Below, one piece after another: positions 34,128-44,679 of a stretch of DNA of 64,000 bases; positions within the stretch are counted from its first letter, which is position 1, and every line of letters begins with the position of its first letter. The DNA comes from Stenotrophomonas maltophilia (GTDB lineage Bacteria > Pseudomonadota > Gammaproteobacteria > Xanthomonadales > Xanthomonadaceae): positions 1-64,000 of the forward strand of contig NZ_RXLZ01000001.1 of the NCBI RefSeq assembly GCF_003970865.1. Direction: 5' to 3'. The notes beneath the pieces are model-generated. The model worked only from the letters and a program-made list of their open reading frames with translations. It did not search any database and was not told the origin of the DNA. Made by a program: the position numbers and the translations under genes.

Positions 34128-35138
34128 ATGTCCCCCAAGCACTTCCTGAACACCCAGGACTGGAGCCGCAGCGATCTTGACGCGCTGCTGACCCAGGCCG
34201 CGCTGTTCAAGCGCAACAAGCTCGGCGACCAGCTCAAGGGCAAGTCGATCGCGCTGGTGTTCTTCAATCCGTCCATGCGCACCCGCACCAGCTTCGAACT
34301 GGGCGCGTTCCAGCTGGGTGCCCACGCGGTGGTGCTGCAGCCGGGCAAGGATGCGTGGCCGATCGAGTTCAACCTCGGCACGGTGATGGACGGCGATACC
34401 GAAGAACACATTGCTGAAGTGGCCAAGGTGCTGGGCCGTTACTGCGACATCATCGCCGTGCGTGCGTTCCCCAAGTTCATCGACTGGGCCTACGACCGCC
34501 AGGACATCGTCCTCAACAGCTTCGCCAGGTATTCGCCGGTGCCGGTCATCAACATGGAGACCATCACCCACCCGTGCCAGGAGCTGGCCCACGTGATGGC
34601 CCTGCAGGAGCACTTCGGCACCCAGGACCTGCGTGGCAAGAAGTACGTGCTGACCTGGACCTACCACCCCAAGCCGCTGAACACCGCAGTGGCCAACTCG
34701 GCGCTGACCATCGCCACCCGCATGGGCATGGACGTGACCCTGCTGTGCCCGACCGCCGACTACATCCTCGACGACCGCTACATGGGCTGGGCCGAGCAGA
34801 ACGTGGCCGAAAGCGGCGGTTCGCTGAAGATCAGCCATGACATCGACAGCGCCTACGCCGGCGCCGACGTGGTCTACGCCAAGAGCTGGGGCGCGCTGCC
34901 GTTCTTCGGCAACTGGGAACCGGAAAAGCCGATCCGCGACCAGTTCAAGCACTTCATCGTGGACGAGCGGAAGATGGCGCTGACCAACAACGGTGTGTTC
35001 AGCCACTGCCTGCCGCTGCGCCGCAACGTGAAGGCCACCGATGCGGTGATGGATTCGCCGCAGTGCATCGCCATCAACGAAGCCGAGAACCGACTGCACG
35101 TGCAGAAGGCGATCATGGCGGCGGTTGCCGGGCGCTAG
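34128..35138 (+). CDS. argF': N-acetylornithine carbamoyltransferase
   Basis: Carbamoylates N-acetylornithine to N-acetylcitrulline, the Xanthomonas-type variant of arginine synthesis. 336 residues. Carbamoyl-phosphate motif FFNPSMRTRTSFELGAFQLG; ITHPCQELAHVMALQEHFG; TWTYHPKPLNTAVANSALTIATRMGMDV; SHCLPLRRNVKATDAVMDSP. The sequence tracks the characterised X. campestris enzyme closely as I recall it. The second of two adjacent ATGs (34128) fits both that protein and the ribosome site AAGGAAAG. First gene after the attenuator. Confidence 0.95.
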   Translation: MSPKHFLNTQDWSRSDLDALLTQAALFKRNKLGDQLKGKSIALVFFNPSMRTRTSFELGAFQLGAHAVVLQPGKDAWPIEFNLGTVMDGDTEEHIAEVAKVLGRYCDIIAVRAFPKFIDWAYDRQDIVLNSFARYSPVPVINMETITHPCQELAHVMALQEHFGTQDLRGKKYVLTWTYHPKPLNTAVANSALTIATRMGMDVTLLCPTADYILDDRYMGWAEQNVAESGGSLKISHDIDSAYAGADVVYAKSWGALPFFGNWEPEKPIRDQFKHFIVDERKMALTNNGVFSHCLPLRRNVKATDAVMDSPQCIAINEAENRLHVQKAIMAAVAGR

Positions 35139-35150
35139 ATCGAACAAGGG

Positions 35151-35224
35151 GTAGCGCCGACCGTTGGTCGGCAGCTCCCGCAGCGGTGCATCCAACATTC
35201 CAGCCGACCAGCGGTCGGCTCTAC
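35151..35224. repeat. SMAG REP inverted dimer between argF' and argG
   Basis: GTAGCGCCGACCGTTGGTCG at 35151 and GCCGACCAGCGGTCGGCTCT ending with CTAC at 35224. Inside what should be one operon, so it may cause partial termination or protect the upstream message. Confidence 0.85.
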
Positions 35225-35256
35225 CGAATTCCCATCCCCAAGTGGACCTGACCCCC

Positions 35257-36453
35257 ATGAGCAACAAAGACGTCGTTCTCGCCTTCTCCGGCGGCCTGGA
35301 TACCAGCTTCTGCGTGCCGTACCTGCAGGAGCGTGGCTACAACGTGCACACCGTGTTCGCCGACACCGGCGGTGTGGATGATGAAGAGCGCGATTTCATC
35401 GAGAAGCGCGCCGCCGAGCTGGGCGTGGCCAGCCATGTCACCGTCAATGGTGGCCCGGCCATCTGGGAAGGCTTCGTCAAGCCGTTCGTGTGGGCCGGCG
35501 AAGGCTACCAGGGCCAGTACCCGCTGCTGGTCTCGGACCGCTACCTGATCGTCGATGCCGCACTGAAGCGTGCTGCCGAGCTGGGCACCAACATCATCGC
35601 CCACGGCTGCACCGGCATGGGCAACGACCAGGTGCGTTTCGACCTGGCCGTGAAGGCGCTGGGCGACTACCAGATCATCGCGCCGATCCGCGAGATCCAG
35701 AAGGAACACACCCAGACCCGCGCCTACGAGCAGAAGTACCTGGAAGAGCGTGGCTTCGGCGTGCGCGCCAAGCAGCAGGCCTACACCATCAACGAAAACC
35801 TGCTGGGCCTGACCATGTCCGGCGGCGAGATCGACCGTTGGGAAGCCCCGGGCGAAGGCGCACGTGGCTGGTGCGCACCGCGCAGCGAGTGGCCGGAACA
35901 GGCGCTGAGCGTGACCCTGAAGTTCGTCGAAGGCGAAGCGGTTGAACTGAACGGCAAGGCGCTGCCGGGCGACCAGATCCTGGCCCAGCTCAACAAGCTG
36001 TTCGCCCCGTATGGCGTTGGCCGCGGCGTCTACACCGGCGACACCGTGATCGGCCTGAAGGGCCGCATCGTGTTCGAGGCCCCGGGCCTGGTCTCGCTGC
36101 TGGCTGCACACCGCGCGCTGGAAGATGCCGTGCTGACCAAGCAGCAGAACCGCTTCAAGCCGGACGTGGCGCGCAAGTGGGTGGAGCTGGTGTACGAAGG
36201 CTTCTACCACGACCCGCTGAAGACCGACATCGAGGCGTTCCTGAAGTCCTCGCAGGCCAAGGTCAACGGCGAAGTGGTGCTGGAAACCCGTGGTGGCCGC
36301 GTCGATGCGGTGGCGGTGAAGTCGCCGCACCTGCTCAACACCAAGGGTGCCACCTACGCGCAGTCGGCCGACTGGGGCGTGGAAGAGGCGGAGGGCTTCA
36401 TCAAGCTGTTCGGCATGAGCTCCACCCTGTATGCACAGGTGAACCGCGGTTGA
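35257..36453 (+). CDS. argG: Argininosuccinate synthase
   Basis: ATP-dependent condensation of citrulline and aspartate. 398 residues, short type. N-terminal ATP pyrophosphatase motif [62 protein letters not shown]. The start [13 protein letters not shown] is 32 bases after the SMAG dimer. In-frame upstream sequence is repeat-derived and rejected. Confidence 0.96.
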   Translation: MSNKDVVLAFSGGLDTSFCVPYLQERGYNVHTVFADTGGVDDEERDFIEKRAAELGVASHVTVNGGPAIWEGFVKPFVWAGEGYQGQYPLLVSDRYLIVDAALKRAAELGTNIIAHGCTGMGNDQVRFDLAVKALGDYQIIAPIREIQKEHTQTRAYEQKYLEERGFGVRAKQQAYTINENLLGLTMSGGEIDRWEAPGEGARGWCAPRSEWPEQALSVTLKFVEGEAVELNGKALPGDQILAQLNKLFAPYGVGRGVYTGDTVIGLKGRIVFEAPGLVSLLAAHRALEDAVLTKQQNRFKPDVARKWVELVYEGFYHDPLKTDIEAFLKSSQAKVNGEVVLETRGGRVDAVAVKSPHLLNTKGATYAQSADWGVEEAEGFIKLFGMSSTLYAQVNRG

Positions 36454-36462
36454 CCTGTGACG

Positions 36463-36525
36463 GTAGTGCCGGCCGCTGGCCGGCACTCACCACCGACATC
36501 GTTGCCGGCCAGCGGCCGGCACTAC
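36463..36525. repeat. SMAG REP inverted dimer between argG and argE'
   Basis: GTAGTGCCGGCCGCTGGCCG at 36463 and its complement CCGGCCAGCGGCCGGCACTA ending at 36525. The two arms can pair as one long hairpin within the operon. Confidence 0.9.
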
Positions 36526-36540
36526 CAGGATTGTTGATTC

Positions 36541-37629
36541 ATGCTTGAACAGACGCTCGATCACTTGCAGGCCCTGGTGTCCTTCGACACCCGCAACCCG
36601 CCGCGTGCGATCACCACCGGTGGCATCTTCGATTACCTGCGCGCGAACCTGCCCGGCTTCAACGTCGAGGTGATCGACCATGGCGCGGGTGCGGTCAGCC
36701 TGTACGCCGTGCGTGGGACGCCGAAGTACCTGTTCAACGCGCACCTGGATACCGTGCCCGACTCGCCGCACTGGAGTGCCGACCCGCATGTGATGCGCCG
36801 GCTGGACGACCGCGTGGTCGGCCTGGGCGTGTGTGACATCAAGGGCGCCGCCGCTGCGCTGGTTGCCGCGGCCAATGCAAGCGATGGCGATGCTGCGTTC
36901 CTGTTCTCCAGCGACGAGGAAGCCAACGATCCGCGCTGCATCGCCGCGTTCCTGGCGCGTGGCCTGCCGTATGAAGCGGTGCTGGTGGCCGAGCCGACCA
37001 TGAGCGAGGCCGTGCTCGCGCATCGTGGCATCAGTTCGGTGCTGATGCAGTTCGCCGGCCGCGCCGGGCACGCCTCGGGCAAGCAGGATGCGGCTGCCAG
37101 TGCGCTGCACCAGGCCATGCGCTGGGGCAACCGCGCGCTGGACCATGTGGAATCGCTGGCCTCGGCGCGCTTTGGCGGACTGACCGGCCTGCGTTTCAAC
37201 ATCGGACGCGTCGAAGGTGGGATCAAGGCCAACATGATCGCACCGGCTGCCGAAGTGCGTTTCGGCTTCCGTCCGCTGCCGTCGATGGACATCGATGGCC
37301 TGCTGGCGACCTTCGCCGGTTTCGCCGAACCGGAAGCCGCCGTGTTCACCGAGACCTTCCGTGGCCCAAGCCTGCCGGCCGGTGACATCGCCGAAGCCGA
37401 GAACCGCCGCCTGCTGGCGCGCGACGTGGCCGATGCGCTGGAACTGCCGATCGGCAACGCGGTGGACTTCTGGACAGAGGCCTCGCTGTTCTCCGCTGCT
37501 GGCTACACCACGCTGGTGTTCGGCCCGGGCGACATCGCCCAGGCCCACACCGCCGATGAGTTCGTGACGCTGGACCAGCTGCAGCGCTACACCGACGCCG
37601 TGCACCGCATCATCGCCGCCGGCGCCTGA
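36541..37629 (+). CDS. argE': N-acetyl-L-citrulline deacetylase
   Basis: M20-family zinc deacetylase; in the acetylated pathway it converts N-acetylcitrulline to citrulline. 362 residues. Metal ligand blocks: LFNAHLDTVPDS (His, Asp), VGLGVCDIKGAAAA, LFSSDEEAND (catalytic Glu pair), VAEPT, and the C-terminal QAHTADEFV histidine. Assignment to acetylcitrulline rather than acetylornithine rests on neighbouring argF'. Confidence 0.92.
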   Translation: MLEQTLDHLQALVSFDTRNPPRAITTGGIFDYLRANLPGFNVEVIDHGAGAVSLYAVRGTPKYLFNAHLDTVPDSPHWSADPHVMRRLDDRVVGLGVCDIKGAAAALVAAANASDGDAAFLFSSDEEANDPRCIAAFLARGLPYEAVLVAEPTMSEAVLAHRGISSVLMQFAGRAGHASGKQDAAASALHQAMRWGNRALDHVESLASARFGGLTGLRFNIGRVEGGIKANMIAPAAEVRFGFRPLPSMDIDGLLATFAGFAEPEAAVFTETFRGPSLPAGDIAEAENRRLLARDVADALELPIGNAVDFWTEASLFSAAGYTTLVFGPGDIAQAHTADEFVTLDQLQRYTDAVHRIIAAGA

Positions 37630-37704
37630 TCGACCCCACAACGCCGCCCGGCCCTGGCCGGGTGGAACTGCAACGCGGCGACCGCCGCCTGTGACGAAAC
37701 CGAA

Positions 37705-39033
37705 ATGTCTCCTGCCCTCCAGCCCCACCGCCAGACCCGCCAGACCATCGTGCGCCTGCTTTCCAGCATGGCCAGCGCGAAGGAGATCAGCCAGTACCTC
37801 AAGCGCTTTTCGCAGCTGGACGCCAAGCGCTTCGCCGTGGTCAAGGTCGGCGGCGCGGTGCTGCGCGACGACCTCGACGCGCTGACCTCTTCGCTGTCGT
37901 TCCTGCAGGAGGTCGGGCTGACCCCGATCGTGCTGCATGGCGCCGGCCCGCAGCTGGATGCTGAACTGTCGGCCGCCGGTATCGAGAAGCAGACCGTCAA
38001 TGGCCTGCGCGTGACTTCGCCGGAAGCGCTGGCGATCGTGCGCCGGGTGTTCCAGCAGTCCAACCTGCGCCTGGTCGAGGCGCTGCAGCAGAACGGTGCG
38101 CGCGCCACCTCGATCACCGGCGGCGTGTTCGAGGCCGAGTATCTGGACGTGGATACCTACGGCCTGGTCGGCGAGGTGAAGAAGGTCAACCTGGCACCGA
38201 TCGAGGCCAGCCTGCGCGCCGGTTCGATCCCGGTCATCACCAGCCTGGGCGAAACCGCCGGCGGCCAGATCCTCAACGTCAACGCCGACTTCGCCGCCAA
38301 CGAGCTCGTGCAGGAGCTGCAACCGTACAAGATCATCTTCCTGACCGGCACCGGCGGCCTGCTGGACGAGCAGGGCAACGTGATCGATTCGATCAACCTG
38401 TCCACTGAGTATGACCACCTGATCGCGCAGCCGTGGATCCACGGCGGCATGAAGGTGAAGATCGAACAGATCAAGGATCTGCTCGACCGCCTGCCGCTGG
38501 AATCGTCGGTGTCGATCACCCGCCCGGCCGACTTGGCCAAGGAACTGTTCACCCACAAGGGTTCGGGCACGCTGGTGCGCAAGGGCGAAAAAGTGCTGCG
38601 CGCCACCGCCTGGGATGAACTGGACCTGCCGCGCCTGAAGGGCCTGATCGAATCCAGCTTCGGCCGCACGCTGGTGCCGGACTATTTCCAGAAGACCAAG
38701 CTGTTGCGTGCCTATGTCAGCGAGAATTACCGCACCGCAGTGATCCTCACCGACGAGGCAGAGGGCGTGTACCTGGACAAGTTCGCCGTGCTCGACGACG
38801 CGCAGGGCGAAGGCCTGGGCCGTGCGGTCTGGAACGTGATGCTGGAGGAAACCCCGCAGCTGTTCTGGCGCTCGCGCCACGGCAATCCGATCAATCACTT
38901 CTACTACGCCGAATCCGAGGGCTGCTACAAGCAGGATCACTGGAAGGTGTTCTGGTACGGTGCCGATGGCATCGACCGCATCAGGACCTATGTCGACCAC
39001 TGCGGCGTGCGAGCGCCGAGCCTGGAGGGCTGA
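37705..39033 (+). CDS. argB: Bifunctional N-acetylglutamate synthase/kinase
   Basis: Fused enzyme doing the first two steps of arginine synthesis. 442 residues: amino acid kinase domain (about 20-285, [66 protein letters not shown]) and C-terminal GNAT acetyltransferase (about 290-440, [35 protein letters not shown]). This vertebrate-like NAGS/K is known from Xanthomonas. The start at 37705 gives an N-terminal arm (1-21); an internal Met at residue 22 is an alternative. Confidence 0.94.
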   Translation: MSPALQPHRQTRQTIVRLLSSMASAKEISQYLKRFSQLDAKRFAVVKVGGAVLRDDLDALTSSLSFLQEVGLTPIVLHGAGPQLDAELSAAGIEKQTVNGLRVTSPEALAIVRRVFQQSNLRLVEALQQNGARATSITGGVFEAEYLDVDTYGLVGEVKKVNLAPIEASLRAGSIPVITSLGETAGGQILNVNADFAANELVQELQPYKIIFLTGTGGLLDEQGNVIDSINLSTEYDHLIAQPWIHGGMKVKIEQIKDLLDRLPLESSVSITRPADLAKELFTHKGSGTLVRKGEKVLRATAWDELDLPRLKGLIESSFGRTLVPDYFQKTKLLRAYVSENYRTAVILTDEAEGVYLDKFAVLDDAQGEGLGRAVWNVMLEETPQLFWRSRHGNPINHFYYAESEGCYKQDHWKVFWYGADGIDRIRTYVDHCGVRAPSLEG

Positions 39034-39038
39034 GCGCG

Positions 39039-39638
39039 ATGAATCATGCTGATTGGACACGGGTTCCCACGCTGGCTGGCGCGCATGCGCGGCTGGAGCC
39101 GCTGCAGATGAGCCATATCGATGGCCTGCGCGGGGCATTGGGCGACGGTTCGTTGTCAAAGCTCTGGTACACCCAGGTTCCGGATGCGAAAACCATGACC
39201 GGCTACGTGCAGGCAGCGCTGCAGGCGCAGGCCGAAGGCAAGGTGCTGCCGTTCGTGGTGTTCGATGCCAACGACCAGATCGTCGGCACCACCCGCTACT
39301 ACGATCTGCAGCCGGACGTGCCGCGCCTGAGCATCGGCTACACCTGGTATGACGAATCGGTGCAGCGCACCGGGGTCAATTCGGAGAGCAAGCTGATGCT
39401 GCTCAGTCATGCCTTCGAGCGGCTGGAGTGCCTGAGTGTGGTGTTCGAAACCAGCTGGTTCAACTTCGCATCGCGCACGGCCATCGCGCGGTTGGGCGCC
39501 AAGCAGGATGGCGTGCTGCGCAACCATAGGCGGCACGCCGATGGCACGCCGCGTGACACCGTCATCTTCTCCATCATCGATGCGGAATGGCAGGGCGTGA
39601 AGCGCCACCTGCAGTACCGCCTGGACAGTCACGCATGA
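39039..39638 (+). CDS. GNAT-family N-acetyltransferase in the arginine operon
   Basis: A 199-residue acetyltransferase of the Acetyltransf_3 (RimJ/RimL-like) type. [19 protein letters not shown] at the start, [60 protein letters not shown] in the middle, and [20 protein letters not shown] near the CoA site. Starts five bases after argB and overlaps argC by four, so it is expressed with arginine genes. Substrate unknown; the operon already has an acetylglutamate synthase domain in argB, so it could act on another amine or be a passenger. Confidence 0.82.
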   Translation: MNHADWTRVPTLAGAHARLEPLQMSHIDGLRGALGDGSLSKLWYTQVPDAKTMTGYVQAALQAQAEGKVLPFVVFDANDQIVGTTRYYDLQPDVPRLSIGYTWYDESVQRTGVNSESKLMLLSHAFERLECLSVVFETSWFNFASRTAIARLGAKQDGVLRNHRRHADGTPRDTVIFSIIDAEWQGVKRHLQYRLDSHA

Positions 39639-40588
39639 ACGATTCGACCTTTACCCTTGGCATCGTCGGTGCCCGCGGCCATACCGGCGCCGAGCTGATC
39701 AAGCTGGTGGCCGCGCATCCGCGGCTGAAACTGGCCTTTGTCTCTTCGCGCGAGCGCGCCGGACAGCGCCTGTCCGACCACCATCCGGAATTCCAGGGCG
39801 AGCTGCAGTACGAGAACCTGGACGCCGACGCGGTGGCCGCCAAGGGTGTGGACGCGGTGATCCTGGCCCTGCCCAATGGCCTGGCCGCGCCGTTCGTGGC
39901 TGCGCTGGAAGCGGCGAAGCCGGACACCGTCATCGTCGATCTCTCGGCCGACTACCGTTTCGACAACAGCTGGTACTACGGCCTGCCGGAGCTGACCCGC
40001 GGCCGCTACAACGGCCAGAAGCACATCAGCAACCCGGGCTGCTATGCCACGGCGATGCAGCTGGCGGTGCATCCGCTGCTGGACCTGCTGGCCGGCCCAC
40101 CGCAGTGCTTCGGTGTCTCCGGCTACTCCGGTGCCGGTACCACGCCGTCGGACAAGAACAACGTCGAGCTGCTGGCCGACAACCTGATGCCATATGCGCT
40201 GACCAACCACGTGCACGAGCGCGAGGTGTCGGTGCAGCTGGGCGTGGCTGTTGAATTCATGCCGCACGTCGCGCCGCATTTCCGGGGCATCACGCTCACC
40301 GCCAACCTGTGGCTGAACCGCGTGCAGACCCGCGAACAGATCGTCGAGCGCTTCCAGCAGGCCTATGCCGGCGAATCCCTGATCGAAGTGGTGGATGACG
40401 CGCCGTGGGTAAGCCGCATCGCCGGTCGCCACGGTGCCCAGGTCGGTGGCTTCACGCTCGCCCCGGGCGGTAAGCGGGTCGTCGTGGTGGCGACCCTGGA
40501 CAACCTGCTCAAGGGTGCGGCCACCCAGGCCATGCAGAACCTCAACCTCGCGCTGGGCATCGACGAACTGACGTCGATCCCGCACTGA
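39635..40588 (+). CDS. argC: N-acetyl-gamma-glutamyl-phosphate reductase
   Basis: NADPH-dependent reduction of acetylglutamyl phosphate to the semialdehyde. 317 residues. Nucleotide motif [18 protein letters not shown], catalytic cysteine in [35 protein letters not shown], and the histidine of [12 protein letters not shown]. Overlaps the preceding GNAT gene by four bases. Confidence 0.95.
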   Translation: MNDSTFTLGIVGARGHTGAELIKLVAAHPRLKLAFVSSRERAGQRLSDHHPEFQGELQYENLDADAVAAKGVDAVILALPNGLAAPFVAALEAAKPDTVIVDLSADYRFDNSWYYGLPELTRGRYNGQKHISNPGCYATAMQLAVHPLLDLLAGPPQCFGVSGYSGAGTTPSDKNNVELLADNLMPYALTNHVHEREVSVQLGVAVEFMPHVAPHFRGITLTANLWLNRVQTREQIVERFQQAYAGESLIEVVDDAPWVSRIAGRHGAQVGGFTLAPGGKRVVVVATLDNLLKGAATQAMQNLNLALGIDELTSIPH

Positions 40589-40608
40589 ACACGTATTCCG
40601 GAGCCCCC

Positions 40609-41904
40609 ATGGCAGACCTTCTTTGGCAGAAGCCCGGCGTCGCTGTCGACGCACAGATCCAGACCTTCCTCGCCGGCGATGACGTGATCCTCGACCGCGA
40701 GTTTTTCCTGCACGACATCGCCGCCAGCGCCGCGCATGCGCAGGGACTGCAGCACATCGGCATCCTCAGCGCCGATGAACTGGCTGGCCTGCTGCGCGAA
40801 CTGGAGATCCTGGCGCAGGACTTCCGCGAAGGCCGCTTCGTGCTGGATACGCAGTACGAAGATGGCCACTCGGCGATCGAAGCGCGCCTGACCGAACGCC
40901 TCGGCGATGCCGGCCGCAAGATCCACACCGGCCGCAGCCGCAACGACCAGATCCTGGTCGCCACCCGCCTGTGGCTGAAGGAGAAGCTGCAGCGCGTGGC
41001 CCAGCTCAGCGCGGAAGTGGCGAAGGTCGCGCTGGACCGCGCACAGGCCGAGAAGGATCTGCCGATTCCCGGCTATACCCACATCCAGCGTGCCGTGGTG
41101 TCCTCGGCCGGCATGTGGTGGGCCGGCTGGGCCGAGGCCTTCATCGACAACGCCATCCGCGCGCACGACACCCATGCATTGGTCGATGCCAATCCGCTCG
41201 GCACCGCCGCCGGCTACGGCGTGAACCTGCCGCTGGACCGCGAGCACACCACGGCGGCGCTCGGTTTTGCGCGCATGCAGATCTCGCCGATCTATGCGCA
41301 GCTGTCGCGCGGCAAGTTCGAACTGGCCGCGCTGGAGGCGCTCGGTGGCGCCACGCTGGATCTGCGCCGCATCGCCTGGGACCTGTCGTTGTTCACCAGT
41401 GCCGAGTTCGGCTTCGTCGCGCTGCCGGCGCAGTACACCACCGGCAGTTCGATCATGCCCAACAAGCGCAATCCGGATGTGATCGAGCTGATGCGCGCCA
41501 CCCACGCCAGCGTCGCCGCCGCGCGCACCGAGATCGAGCAGTTGCTGTCGCTGCCGTCGGGCTACCACCGCGACCTGCAGTCGTCCAAGGGCGCTATCTT
41601 CCACGGCTTCGGCCGTGGCCTGGCAGCGCTGGAGCTGCTGCCGGCGCTGCTGGCCAACCTGGAATGGCGCGACGACAAGCTGCGTGCGGCCATCGATTCG
41701 GGCATGTATGCCACCGACGTCGCCGTGGAAGCGGCCGTGGCCGGCGTGCCGTTCCGTGAGGCCTACAAGGCCGCTGCGGCCGGTGCCGACAGTGCAGGGC
41801 AGGGGCGTACCCCGGAAGGCAGCCTGGCCACACGCGTGTCGCCGGGTTCGGCCGCTGACCTGCGCCTGGGCGAGCTGCGCGCGCGCTGGCAGGCGCTGTC
41901 CTGA
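40609..41904 (+). CDS. argH: Argininosuccinate lyase
   Basis: Cleaves argininosuccinate to arginine and fumarate. 431 residues. Signature [18 protein letters not shown] ([13 protein letters not shown]), [19 protein letters not shown], and the catalytic histidine region [14 protein letters not shown]. The C-terminus (about 395-431) is more variable. Its stop overlaps the next start (TGATG). Confidence 0.95.
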   Translation: MADLLWQKPGVAVDAQIQTFLAGDDVILDREFFLHDIAASAAHAQGLQHIGILSADELAGLLRELEILAQDFREGRFVLDTQYEDGHSAIEARLTERLGDAGRKIHTGRSRNDQILVATRLWLKEKLQRVAQLSAEVAKVALDRAQAEKDLPIPGYTHIQRAVVSSAGMWWAGWAEAFIDNAIRAHDTHALVDANPLGTAAGYGVNLPLDREHTTAALGFARMQISPIYAQLSRGKFELAALEALGGATLDLRRIAWDLSLFTSAEFGFVALPAQYTTGSSIMPNKRNPDVIELMRATHASVAAARTEIEQLLSLPSGYHRDLQSSKGAIFHGFGRGLAALELLPALLANLEWRDDKLRAAIDSGMYATDVAVEAAVAGVPFREAYKAAAAGADSAGQGRTPEGSLATRVSPGSAADLRLGELRARWQALS

Positions 41905-42167
41905 TGGCGGGCACCGTCTACCTGGTGATGGCGATGCGCCGGCCGGAATTCAACGATGCAGCGGTGCAGCCGCACCGCGATTTCCTCGATGCGTTGCAGG
42001 CGCAGGGCAAGCTGCAGCTGACCGGTGGTTTCGCCGACGGCAGCGGTGGCGCCTATGTGTTGTGCAACGTGGACAGCCTGGCGCAGGCGCAGGCCATCGT
42101 CGCCACCGATCCGCTGGTGACGATGCAGGCCTCCGACCTGACCGTGCACGAATGGAACACCCGCTGA
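41904..42167 (+). CDS. YciI-like protein
   Basis: An 87-residue dimeric ferredoxin-fold protein: YLVMAMRRPEFNDAAVQPHRDFLDALQAQGKLQLTGGFADGSGGAYVLCNVDSLAQAQAIVATDPLVTMQASDLTVHEW. The conserved HRDFL histidine and DP near the C-terminus match YciI. Function unknown in general. Translationally coupled to argH and 11 bases from proB. Confidence 0.85.
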   Translation: MAGTVYLVMAMRRPEFNDAAVQPHRDFLDALQAQGKLQLTGGFADGSGGAYVLCNVDSLAQAQAIVATDPLVTMQASDLTVHEWNTR

Positions 42168-42178
42168 GAGCCTGACCG

Positions 42179-43336
42179 ATGATCCAGCACGCTGCCCACG
42201 TCGCCTCGCCGTTCCCCGAACAAGCGCTGCCACCCTGGCGGCGTGCGGTGCTGAAGGTCGGCAGCAGCCTGCTGGCAGCCGATGGCGGCGGCCTGTCGCC
42301 ACGCCACGCGCTGGGCCTGGCGCAGTTCGTCTCGGCCAACGTACTGGCCGGGCGCGAGGTGGTGATCGTGTCGTCCGGCGCGGTCGCTGCCGGGCGCGCG
42401 ATCCTGCCGCGGGCCGATGAGCCTGGCGCGGCGATGGCGGCGCGGCAGGCCCTGGCAGCGCTCGGCCAGGCCCAGCTGATCGGGCTCTGGCAGCGCTTCT
42501 TCGAGCGCCCGGTGGCGCAGGTGCTGCTGACCCACGACGACCTGCGCAACCGCCGGCGCTACCTCAATGCACGCGCCACGCTGAGTGAACTGCTGCGCCT
42601 GGGCGCGTTGCCGGTGGTCAACGAGAACGACACCGTGTCGGTGGATGAGCTCAAGCTCGGCGACAACGACAACCTGGCCGCCACCGTGGCGGCGCTGGTC
42701 GATGCCGATGCGCTGTTCATCGCCACCGACATCGATGGCCTGTACAGCGCCGACCCGCGTACCGTGGCCGACGCGCGGCCGCTGCACGACGTGCCGGAAC
42801 TGAATGACGAGGTGCTGGCGATGGCCGGTGGCGCCGGCTCGCGCGCCGGCACCGGCGGCATGCGGACCAAGCTGGAAGCGGCGGCCAAGGCCGGTCGCCT
42901 CGGTATCGAAACCTATCTGTTCAATGGCCGCAGCAATGACGTGGTACGCGCGCTGGCCCAGGACCGCCTGTTCGGTACCCGTATCCACGCCGCACGCAGC
43001 CGTGAGGCGGCCCGCAAGCACTGGCTGCGGCACGCGCCGCTGGTCGAGGGGGCGATCGTGATCGATGCCGGCGCGGCGCAGGCCATGCGCGAGAAGGGCG
43101 CCTCGCTGCTGCCCGGTGGCATCACCGGCGCGGAGGGCGTGTTCCGCCGTGGCGACATGGTGCAGGTGTGCTGGAACGCGCCACAGGGCCGTGTCTGCGT
43201 GGCGCGCGGCGTCAGCCAGTACGCGGCCGATGATGTGCGCCGGATCGCCGGCCGCCATTCGCGCGACATCGAGGCCGTGCTGGGCTACAACTACGGTGGC
43301 AGTGTCGTCCATCGCGACGATCTGGTGCTGCCATGA
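42179..43336 (+). CDS. proB: Glutamate 5-kinase
   Basis: First step of proline synthesis. 385 residues: amino acid kinase domain (about 20-270; [61 protein letters not shown]) and a C-terminal PUA domain (about 290-375). Placing proBA with the arg genes groups the two pathways that start by phosphorylating glutamate or acetylglutamate. It overlaps the upstream possible proA start. Confidence 0.95.
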   Translation: MIQHAAHVASPFPEQALPPWRRAVLKVGSSLLAADGGGLSPRHALGLAQFVSANVLAGREVVIVSSGAVAAGRAILPRADEPGAAMAARQALAALGQAQLIGLWQRFFERPVAQVLLTHDDLRNRRRYLNARATLSELLRLGALPVVNENDTVSVDELKLGDNDNLAATVAALVDADALFIATDIDGLYSADPRTVADARPLHDVPELNDEVLAMAGGAGSRAGTGGMRTKLEAAAKAGRLGIETYLFNGRSNDVVRALAQDRLFGTRIHAARSREAARKHWLRHAPLVEGAIVIDAGAAQAMREKGASLLPGGITGAEGVFRRGDMVQVCWNAPQGRVCVARGVSQYAADDVRRIAGRHSRDIEAVLGYNYGGSVVHRDDLVLP

Positions 43337-43356
43337 CCGGTTTGAAGGACTCCCCG

Positions 43357-44604
43357 ATGAGCGAAATCGAAGCGCAGGCGCGTGCCTGCCGTGACGCGGC
43401 CCAGATCGTTGCCGGCCTTGACAGTGCGGCGCGCCGCACGCTGCTGCTGGCGATGGCCCAGGCACTGGAAGTGAATGCCGGGCTGATCCTGGCCGGTAAT
43501 GCGCGCGACCTTGCCGCTGCGCGCGAGAAAGGCATTGGCAGTGCCATGCTCGACCGCCTGGCGCTGGACCCGGCACGCCTGTTCGCGATGGCCGAAGCTG
43601 TGCGTGAGGTCGCCGCGCTGCCCGATCCGGTCGGCCAGATCACCCGCGACGATGTGCGTCCAAACGGCATCCGCGTGCAGAAGGTACGCGTGCCGCTGGG
43701 CGTGATCGCGATGATCTACGAGGCGCGCCCGAACGTGACCGCCGAAGCGGCCGCGCTGTGCCTGAAGGCCGGCAATGGCGTGATCCTGCGCGGTGGTTCC
43801 GAAGCGATCCACTCCAACACCGCCATCGCCCAGGCGCTGGCCGGCGCCCTGCAGGCCAATGGCGTACCGGCGGCGGCAGTGACCGTGCTGACCGACTTGC
43901 GCCGCGAAGCAATGCTGGAGCTGCTGCAGCTGCATGAACTGATCGATCTGGCGATTCCGCGCGGGGGCGAAGGCCTGATCCGCTTCGTTGCCGAGCATGC
44001 GCGGGTGCCGGTGATCAAGCATTACAAGGGTGTCTGCCACCTGTTCGTGGATGCCAGCGCCGACCTCGGCAAAGCCATCGATCTGCTGGTGGACGGCAAG
44101 TGCAGTCGTCCGTCGGCCTGCAATTCGCTGGAGACCTTGCTGGTGCACCGCGATGTGGCCGAAGCGTTCCTGCCGCGCGTGGCGCAGGCGCTCGGCGAGC
44201 ATGGCGTACAGCTGCGCGCCGATGCACTGGCGCAACCGCTGCTGCCGGGCAGCATGGCGGCGACCGAGGAGGATTACGCTGCCGAATTCCTCGACCTGGT
44301 GCTGGCCGTGCGCGTGGTCGACGACCTCGATGCGGCCATCGCGCACATCCGCCGCTATACCTCCGACCATACCGAAGTGATCGCGACCGAAGACGCCGGC
44401 CACGCCGAGCGCTTCGTCAACGCACTGCGCTCGGCGGTGGTGATGGTCAATGCCTCCTCGCGCTTCTCCGATGGCGGCCAGCTGGGCCTGGGCAGCGAAA
44501 TCGGCATCTCCACCACGCGCCTGCATGCCTACGGCCCGATGGGCCTGGAGGCACTCACCGTCGAACGATTTGTCGTGCGCGGTGAAGGGCAGACGCGCAG
44601 GTAG
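43357..44604 (+). CDS. proA: Gamma-glutamyl phosphate reductase
   Basis: Second step of proline synthesis. 415 residues with the start at [10 protein letters not shown], chosen for the ribosome site GAAGGACT seven bases upstream; an ATG at 43333 overlapping the proB stop would add eight residues. Aldehyde-dehydrogenase fold with [34 protein letters not shown] and the catalytic cysteine in [20 protein letters not shown]. The TAG stop codon is part of the GTAG head of a SMAG repeat. Confidence 0.95.
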   Translation: MSEIEAQARACRDAAQIVAGLDSAARRTLLLAMAQALEVNAGLILAGNARDLAAAREKGIGSAMLDRLALDPARLFAMAEAVREVAALPDPVGQITRDDVRPNGIRVQKVRVPLGVIAMIYEARPNVTAEAAALCLKAGNGVILRGGSEAIHSNTAIAQALAGALQANGVPAAAVTVLTDLRREAMLELLQLHELIDLAIPRGGEGLIRFVAEHARVPVIKHYKGVCHLFVDASADLGKAIDLLVDGKCSRPSACNSLETLLVHRDVAEAFLPRVAQALGEHGVQLRADALAQPLLPGSMAATEEDYAAEFLDLVLAVRVVDDLDAAIAHIRRYTSDHTEVIATEDAGHAERFVNALRSAVVMVNASSRFSDGGQLGLGSEIGISTTRLHAYGPMGLEALTVERFVVRGEGQTRR

Positions 44605-44668
44605 ATCCACGCCATGCGTGGATGCTCTTCGCGGTAGACCCCGGTGCCGACCAGGGTCGGCACCCACC
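44601..44668. repeat. SMAG REP units overlapping the proA stop
   Basis: GTAGATCCACGCCATGCGTG (from 44601) supplies the proA stop codon TAG. A second unit with the stem GTGCCGACC/GGTCGGCAC follows and ends at 44668, 12 bases before the convergent pgaD stop. Likely functions as the transcription end of the arg/pro operon. Confidence 0.8.
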
Positions 44669-44679
44669 GGGTTATCGGG

